A DNA stretch of 64,000 nt, taken from Angiostrongylus vasorum (Eukaryota > Nematoda > Chromadorea > Rhabditida > Metastrongylidae). This document shows, in pieces, positions 57,901 through 64,000 of this stretch. The position numbers and the translations under genes were made by a program. Numbering within the stretch: position 1 is the first letter of the stretch; every line of letters starts with the position of its first letter. A model generated the notes under the pieces. That model worked only from the letters and a program-made list of their open reading frames with translations, was not told where the DNA came from and searched no databases. The stretch is from assembly GCA_018806985.1 (NCBI GenBank), contig JADANN010000364.1, positions 2,418,001 through 2,482,000 of the forward strand, read 5' to 3'.

Positions 57901-60900
57901 GCTCATGACATCACCCTATAACTTTCCCTTTGAAACAAATTTGGTAAGCTGTCTTCTGAAATCGCAAATCTCTGTGGTGTGTGTGGAGTGGTGAAATCGT
58001 AACTATTTCCATAAATGTTTGTCTAGAAGGTTGCTCGTTAGTTTCACCGCCTTTGTTTGCGGTTCCATGAACCTAACTGAGCGCAAGTTGCCTGGGAAGG
58101 TTTGTAAGGCTAAAAAAAGTTCTCGGCGTTGTTCAATCCATGAAGGATGCGTCATGCATTCGACTTCACTAAACATCGTTTTGAGGTGATTGAATGCATA
58201 TCTGGTCTTTAAAATGACTCTGGCGGTGGCCTACCGATGTATCGAGCCAGTGCTGTTATCTTGCCAGACAAGTCTAGCACCAATTTGCCGACCACGGAGC
58301 GATGGAGGGCTTGGTGGACCATTGGAGCAGCGCTGGCTCGATACATAGATAGGGCACCTGGAGTCATTGTAAAGGCCACATATGCATCCACTCACTTCCA
58401 ACGATGCTTGGTGAAGTCGAATGCATGGCGCAGCCCTCATTAACTGATCAGTGCCGAGAGCTTTATCCTTTTTTTTAACCGTTATTGTGCTATAGTACTA
58501 GCCAGTATTTGCGGAATTTCGAACTTGTCATTCGGTCTGTTTGGAAACAAGCTTTCTACTATTTTGTGGTTCCACCTCTTTGTATGCAAATTTGAGTATA
58601 GCATTTATTTGATGTCTTCTCGTATCTCTGTAAATACAGCATGATAGTGACAGCTTGTCACGAGAGCTTTGGATAATGGACAGTTTAGTTCTAGAATTTC
58701 GCAAACGATTGTGATACTTGTGACACCAATTTTTAACATGATGTAAGTATAGGAAGTTTTGGTTGAATAGTGTCTGTAGTCTAACTGTGACATTTTTAGA
58801 TTCTTTAACCCCTACTAAATCCAATTCTGAGGGAAGTTTCTATCCCACAATTATTGCAGAAGGCCTAAGCTCTTGGATAATGGCTGAAAGATGGCCATTA
58901 ATGCCTCGTGCGTCATCTTCAAATCTTGCCGATATAGCTAGCACCGGGAAATTGATAGTGCTTGTGATATGTAGTGAGGTACTCTATTTCGATTTAACTA
59001 ACTTCCATGTATTGCTTCCTCGAACTGTTTATATGTTTTGAATTCAGTTACTATCGACTTATTTCAGTTGGAAAGATTCAACCAGTCATCACCCATAGGG
59101 CTATTTTGTGAAAAAAGTGAGTGTTTCTCTGTATAATTACGAATTTCTGCTTAAGTGGTTAAAATATGGGCAATCCGGAATTGTTGTACGCGTTGGAGGA
59201 TACATATAATTTAGGCACGGCAGGCGGCTGAGGATCTACGGAAGTCTGAATATTTGTGGTCCCGTTTCCAGTTTGCTTGGCTGGATGGACCGGAATTGGC
59301 CACGAACATTGTGATGGGGAACATGGACCCTCCCAACATACTTGTGTTTAACTACACAACTTATGAGTACTACCTTAATGAGGACGATCCGGATAAAATC
59401 ACTCGTGCGTCGTTGGTCACTTGGCTTAATAACCTTGCAGATGGAATTGAGAAAGGAGTGCTAGTCCCGCTTGGAGGTGACTGCCATACGAATTCCAAAT
59501 TACATTGCTTTCACAAGAGAGATCTGTAGTGTGCCGGCTCTGTGAGATCAGGGGGTGTTCCTGCTCGTCGAAATCTGACAACTGCAGTGTTTACTCTTTC
59601 AGTGTGATCACTTAGCCTGAGCCTAACCGACTGGAAAACGTGCTTTCGGATGCTGAGCTCTGAATAAAGCTATGCACTGCGTAAAGCAGCACACTGCTCG
59701 CGGCTACCTTCTCACCAAAAACGGTTAAAAACGATGTATCAAAAACTTGCACTGCTTGTCTTCCTCGGGGATATGCTATAAAGTGAGTAACTGTGAAACG
59801 TGGTGACGGCCACTGGAGCCTTTGCTGATAGCCAGTCAAGTTATTCTATCATTACCTGGAATGCAGAGGATACAGGTGGCAATGAAATATAACAACGACT
59901 GAATAGTTTTAGGTCGTTCGTTGCCAACTCGAATGCGCCGAATGATTTTCGAGGTCTATTCAAATATCACGCAAATGTTTGCCACGCAACCCTTACTGTC
60001 GTCAGTTCTTTTCGGCATGCCAATCGCTTTTCTTAGTATAATATGTTACAGGTTAGTTTTTTTTCTGTTTAATTACTTGCTACCGCTGTTTTGCTGAAGA
60101 AGTGACTGCAGTTCTCGCCTGCAAGGCGGAGCAGTTAGCATGGCTAATGCGTGTGATATGTTATTAGTCATTGTTGGGATTTTTTGAAATGTCCAGTACA
60201 AACCAGTGCTTATTGGCTGAGGTGACTGGAACTGCTTGTGCTCTTCAGTGAGAAATTCATCGTTCTAAAAAAGAGCCTTGACTCAGTTGAGACAGAAGCA
60301 GTCGTTGAAATTCTGGGCGGCCAAGTATTCGCTGATCATTGTGTGAAGATCTTTCATGCACTATTTAAAAATTCCACAACGAGAATATTACCAAACCGTG
60401 ACAGCATTAACATCGACTTTAGTAGATGGGTTGGACAAGGTGATGCCATGTCTCTAAACCTATTTGCGGCCAGTCTTGAAAACATTGTGCGGTAATTGGA
60501 AAAATATAACATCGGAGTGAAAATGGATGGTCGGCAATTACATCATCTCCACTTTAATGGAGATATCGTTCTTATAACATAAAATGAGGCAGGACGAATT
60601 CCGACTAACTTCGACAACGCTTGCTGGATCATTGATGTTCAAATAAATCTCACAAGGACGATGTTTATGATAAACAAATTTGTTTGTGAGATCCTCTTCA
60701 CGCTCAACGGAACAAATGTTTACAAGTGCTTCAGTTTTGTGCATTTGGTACAGGGAGTCAACATAAATATCGAGTTATTCCCAGAGCTAAGAGGAAGATA
60801 TGGGGAACCTTCAGGAGTGTCGACGATATAGTGGCAGTCGCCTATATGTCCACCTTTTCGATCCTAGAGTCTTCCTATCATAACGTACTTGTTTGAAACT

Positions 60901-61755
60901 TGGTCACTAAATAAGCAGGGAAAGAAGATCATTCACCACTGTCGCACGCACTCACACAGAGAACGATGTTGAGACTACTTTACATGAGAGAGAGAATCCG
61001 AGTTTCGACCTACGTCAACGGTCAAAGATAATAGACGCCATTGTGGACGTCAAAACATTGAGAATCAGGCAGACGAGAAATGTAATGCGTCGAAACGAGG
61101 ACCAGTGGACAAGTGCTGAATTCTAAAGATGTCAAACACGAAGCAGGAGGGTCGTCGTTTCGATGGACAGACGTCTAATCGGTGATACATGGAGAAGGAT
61201 ATGATGCTCATTGAGTGCCCATGTTGATCAGAATTTGCTAGGTTATCACTGCATGCAACAGTTGTAAATGAAGACTACTGGCGTTCACTCGCGTCACTCG
61301 GCGATCAGCGGGAGGGTGGTTGACAAGTTTTGTGAAAGTCACTTGAGCCGAGACACTCTTTTTTAAATGATCTACAAAAAACGTGTGATTTAATCAGACG
61401 TGCACGGTTACACTTATTTTGCAATAACATTACTCGAATTAGAATGCAGATTTAAGAAGTCGTGAAAGTTTTGGATTAAAAAGCTCGCATCTTGTAAACA
61501 AATAAACATTTTGCAATATTTTGTTATGCGATAACATGCTCCCATTGTGGAAGGACAGACTATGTTAGTTTTTGCATACTTGTAGCTAATTGATGCAGAA
61601 ATGGATTCAGCCATAGTGGTTTTTACAGTATCTGTTCTGCTGACTTCACAGTTGATAGGGAGGATTTCTATCCAGATGACGAAGAGTATGAAGAAGCTGT
61701 GGACGGTGGTGAACACAGCCACTTAATTGATCCAAATCATCCAAAAAATGAGTAG
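54940..61755 (+). CDS. TMX3: TMX3-type transmembrane thioredoxin / protein disulfide isomerase
   Basis: ER membrane oxidoreductase that forms or rearranges disulfides in secretory proteins. Exons: 54940-55068, 55673-55963, 57064-57168, 57766-57877, 58800-58978, about 59071-59130, 59215-59476, 59913-60051 and 61629-61755; about 463 residues against 454 in the human protein. A signal peptide (MRHPLFLLLVFSKCCSAAG) leads into LWIVK|FYAPWCAHCKRLLPVW, a thioredoxin domain with active site CAHC, and NGYPTIIFF, the usual cis-Pro strand. Redox-inactive thioredoxin-like segments follow (SDPAFVIIGDEKDD, FFSTADSEVPTSLRESGARV, GLSSWIMAERWPLM, FQFAWLDGPEL, NILVFNYTTYEYYLNEDDP). Then comes a membrane helix (PLLSSVLFGMPIAFLSIICY) and an acidic tail (DFYPDDEEYEEAVDGGEHSH) ending HPKNE without a clear KKXX. 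Intron 1 has a GC donor (AAG|GCAAGT). The 3' ends of exons 4 and 6 are the least certain. Introns hold SINE-A (1, 3, 4), an RTE 5' module (2) and an RTE fragment (8). Confidence 0.9.
55249..55513 (+). mobile_element. SINE-A copy in TMX3 intron 1
   Basis: Head 'atggagcgcagtggtcggag', B-box-like 'gggatcgattcccg', central block 'tggcatattggtaccatact', end 'agcgctgagagctttatcct'. Sense orientation to the gene. Confidence 0.85.
56410..56800 (+). mobile_element. RTE-like 5' module in TMX3 intron 2
   Basis: Begins 'gacgatttactgccttgtca' and continues through 'ttccaagctgagtctgacg', 'ccaccgtcctggtatcaaac', 'gatccacaatggcggcggct' and 'tatgctggggcccgcacacc'. It is more diverged than the copy at 24 kb. 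No RTE coding sequence follows. Confidence 0.7.
57250..57513 (+). mobile_element. SINE-A copy in TMX3 intron 3
   Basis: Head 'gcgttggtgcagtggtcgga', central block 'cggcaagttggtaccaaact', tail 'gattgatgaacgccgagagc'. About 80 bases past the exon 3 donor. Confidence 0.85.
58111..58480. repeat. Inverted SINE-A dimer in TMX3 intron 4
   Basis: A minus-oriented SINE-A (58111-58255 and on through the central block to about 58320) is followed by a plus-oriented head-less SINE-A (58328-58480). The arms of about 145 bases are complementary around a spacer of about 70. Both arms end with the family terminus (gttctcggcg-like on the left, gccgagagctttatcctt on the right). Confidence 0.8.
60238..61310 (+). 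mobile_element. RTE-type LINE fragment in TMX3 intron 8
   Basis: Reverse transcriptase part reads KKSLDSVETEAVVEILGGQV, NSTTRILPNRDSINIDFSRW and VGQGDAMSLNLFAASLENIV. Next come GVKMDGRQLHHLHF-like and a lost ADD (HFNGDIVLIT). Beyond 60900 only scattered C-terminal pieces remain. It lies in sense orientation to the gene between exons 8 and 9. Confidence 0.8.
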
Positions 61756-62424
61756 CATGTGAGATTTTTCTCAAGGATTTGCTCAATTTTCCATATCTTG
61801 TCAATATTTACGCATGTTTAATATTATTGATCTCATCTTATAGGAGCGTCACAGTATGTTAATCAGTTGTTTGAATCATTCATAGTAAATGCCATGTTTT
61901 TAGATTGGTCAAGTAGATAGTTAAGACGATGTCTGATGGCTTGAGGTCAAAGTTCTGATATTCTTCATAATAGTTGGGGAAATTCGGACTTTGAGCTGGT
62001 ATGCCTTGTTGGTTTGGTCGTTATACTGATTTGTTTTTTGGTCTAGTCCTATAGAAAGTACGCTTGATATAACCAAAACATACTGGTGTGAGTCATAAAT
62101 AAACATTAAAAGTAGGGTAGTCAGTGAATCTTGTTGTAAAAGGGTAAAAAAATAGTAGCTATAGAGGTCTTTCTTTGATATACGGTAGAGACGTGTTTTG
62201 TACCAGTTAAGGGACATAGAAACACCGCATAGATCAACTATTCATTTAGGGAAGAAAATTAGTGGCAAAAATCGCCTATGAAGGATAGGAGGGAGGACAA
62301 GTTTGACGACGACCAATTTCATATGGACTTACCTAAGAACCGTTACCTGTAACAAATGCGCTGAATAAACATATTATCTCGATATCATTTAGAAAAACGA
62401 AAACCAATGTGAAAAGCAACCACA
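61756..62424. other. 3' flank of TMX3, no gene
   Basis: Probable 3' UTR of TMX3 at the left. An 'ataaataaa' at about 62094-62102 could serve as a poly(A) signal, though it is some 340 bases past the stop. No other exon. Confidence 0.35.
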
Positions 62425-62690
62425 AGATTGCTGAGATATTTGCAAAACTCTGGACCGCAGGTGTTTGCGGTGGGGAACGAACACGCTATTGTCCTTTCCG
62501 GGGAGTGACGCGTTCACCACCACACCATGCGGGTCCTTCGTTTCGCCTGTCTCTCAGGTAGTTCTTATCGATCTGTGCCGTCAGCAATCACCCGTCACCG
62601 GGACTGATCTGGGGAGCCCACATTGGCATTGAACCAAGTTAAGCTGAGGCTGTAGTTGAATTCACAATATTTTACTTTTTATTTTCTGCC
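62425..62690 (-). mobile_element. SINE-C, full-length copy
   Basis: The most complete SINE-C, read in reverse. It starts 'ggcagaaaataaaaagtaaa' at the right, then 'cttggttcaatgccaatgtg' and 'gacaggcgaaacgaagga'. Next come the tRNA-like head 'ccgcatggtgtggtggtgaa', a B-box-like 'gtgttcgttcccc', and 'tttgcaaatatctcagcaat' at the left. Confidence 0.85.
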
Positions 62691-63030
62691 TTCTATACTT
62701 TTTATGGCAGGTTATTACGCGAAATACAACCACAAGATTGCTGAGATATTTGCAAAACTCCGGACCGCAGGTGTTTGCAGTGGGGAACGAACGCGCTATT
62801 GTGCTGACGGCACAGATCGATGGGAACTAGCTGAGAGACAGGCGGAGCGGGGGACCCGCATGGTGTGGTGGTGAACGCGTTGCTTCCCGGAAAGGACAAT
62901 AGCGGGTTCGTTCCCCAACGCAAACACCTCCGGGGTTTTGCAAATATCTCAGCAATCTTGTGGTTTTATTTCGCATAATAACCTGCCATAAAAAGTATAG
63001 AAGGCAGAAAATAAAAAGTAAAATAGTGTG
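62663..63030. repeat. Inverted SINE-C dimer (long hairpin)
   Basis: Left arm 62663-62811 and right arm 62895-63030 are inverted copies of the SINE-C body and tail, with only a few mismatches over more than 130 bases, around a spacer of about 85 bases that holds one tRNA-like head. Both arms contain 'gctgagatatttgcaaaac' or its complement and the 'ttctgccttctatacttttt' end. The high similarity suggests it is recent. Confidence 0.85.
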
Positions 63031-63969
63031 AAAAGCTTTCAGCTTTTCAGTTTGTAAAGAAACGTTTAGAATGGTCGATGATAGATTAATTGTCGAATAC
63101 GATTTGTGAGGAAGGTCCATCCACATACGCAGGTAGGAGGAACGCTTGTCCTTTGTTTATATCAACAAGTATTCTGCAAAGTGATTTGAACGACTATGTT
63201 TAAGTGGAAGTTCGTTGGTAGGACTTTCAGTTTCCCTCGGCATTAGTCCTACTATGAATCCAACTAGTATTTTACTGGCCGAGAGCAAGAGGCATAACGT
63301 ATTCGTCAAAACACGCAAATGCAGATAATGGCAGAGGGGAAATTACTGGGTTTCTACCGAACTGCTTATATTTGAATGATCATATCTGTCACTTTTCTCA
63401 TTCATTTGTTGTGAGCCCTTAGTACATAACTGACCCATCTATAACTTCGATGTGCGTTTTGATGTCTTGTCATGGTTGTGCAGTGGGATATTTTTTATTT
63501 AGAGCTTGTTAATAAGATTCAGTAAGGAAATCGCGCGATAGGTATGAATTGAAATTTTGAGACCGTATTTTCCATGTGACAGAATGACTACGCAGAGTCC
63601 ACTAATTCGGTATCGTGCCACTTTAGGGATAGGACGCTATGTGAGGATCTATAAGTCTATAGTCCTAGTCTATACGGATAAAGTCCTAGTCTATAAGGAT
63701 CTATAACTGCATTCGTAGCTTCTTGTTCGAATCATACATCTTCAATGCTTGCAGTGAAATTGGATAAACAATTGGTTGTATTGTTGTTAATTTCGTTACG
63801 TTGCTATTGTTGTAGTGGTTGTATTGTGTAGATAAACGCTTAATTACTCACGTTTCGGGTTCGGCATTACTCATCCAGTTTTCTCATTTTACGACAAGCA
63901 CATTGATGTTTACTTCTTGAAATATATTTTGCTGCATCTTAAGAATGGGATATCCTTCTAATATCTAAG
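63031..63969. other. No gene recognised
   Basis: AT-rich; a short direct duplication ('agtcctagtctata') occurs at about 63660-63700. No exon. Confidence 0.4.
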
Positions 63970-63978
63970 TTGTACCTC

Positions 63979-64000
63979 CCTAACGGTTTACCGTCTCATC
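63979..64000 (+). mobile_element. RTE-like 5' module, start only (window edge)
   Basis: 'taacggtttaccgtctcatc' equals the first bases of the module at 23970. The element continues beyond the window. Confidence 0.55.

Noticed and set aside
1..64000. CRISPR array, bacterial operon or phage content
   Set aside because: No regularly spaced short repeats, ribosome-binding sites or long uninterrupted genes; split genes and retroposons show eukaryotic DNA.

Overview
The window is nuclear DNA of a nematode, most likely a strongylid/hookworm-type worm. I infer this from small genes cut into many exons with nematode-style splice sites (GTAAGT donors, TTTNCAG acceptors, some introns of 40-50 bases) and from RTE-class retroposons whose translations look like those I associate with hookworm genomes. 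No species can be assigned from the sequence alone. Coding density is very low and old transposable-element copies fill most of the space, including the introns of the real genes.

Two genes are convincing. On the minus strand at 1432-5230 lies the 3' two-thirds of a SUV39/G9a-class histone H3K9 methyltransferase (pre-SET, SET and post-SET); its 5' exons were not found. On the plus strand at 54940-61755 lies an apparently complete nine-exon gene for a TMX3-type transmembrane thioredoxin/protein disulfide isomerase of the ER, with SINE and RTE insertions in its introns. Smaller coding signals are a phase-consistent set of exons at 19416-19992 (possibly Mediator subunit 30), two unidentified minus-strand exons at 10443-10832, and weaker candidates near 28.7-29.3 kb, 35.8-36.1 kb and 38.4 kb. 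A histone H2A pseudogene sits at 16455-16835.

The mobile-element content is the main story. There are about a dozen RTE-type LINE remnants (best at 48740-51200; others at 6.5-8.2, 22.5-23.5, 33.7, 44.3, 51.7-52.5 and 60.2-61.3 kb), plus a separate recurrent module that resembles only the 5' end of that element. A Penelope-like element at 41160-42120 (minus) keeps traces of its reverse transcriptase and a clear GIY-YIG endonuclease. Three tRNA-headed SINE-like families are present. SINE-A and SINE-B have unrelated tails but share a central block. SINE-C occurs in tandem and in inverted pairs.

The least expected signals are hammerhead-ribozyme-like cores that recur in the Penelope-type terminal repeats. 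Two of these repeats, in opposite orientation, enclose the H2A pseudogene. Several other long inverted repeats made of SINE copies (58.1-58.5, 62.66-63.03, 53.4-53.7 and 1.8-2.06 kb) could fold into long hairpin RNA if transcribed. Two of these four lie inside introns of the two good genes.
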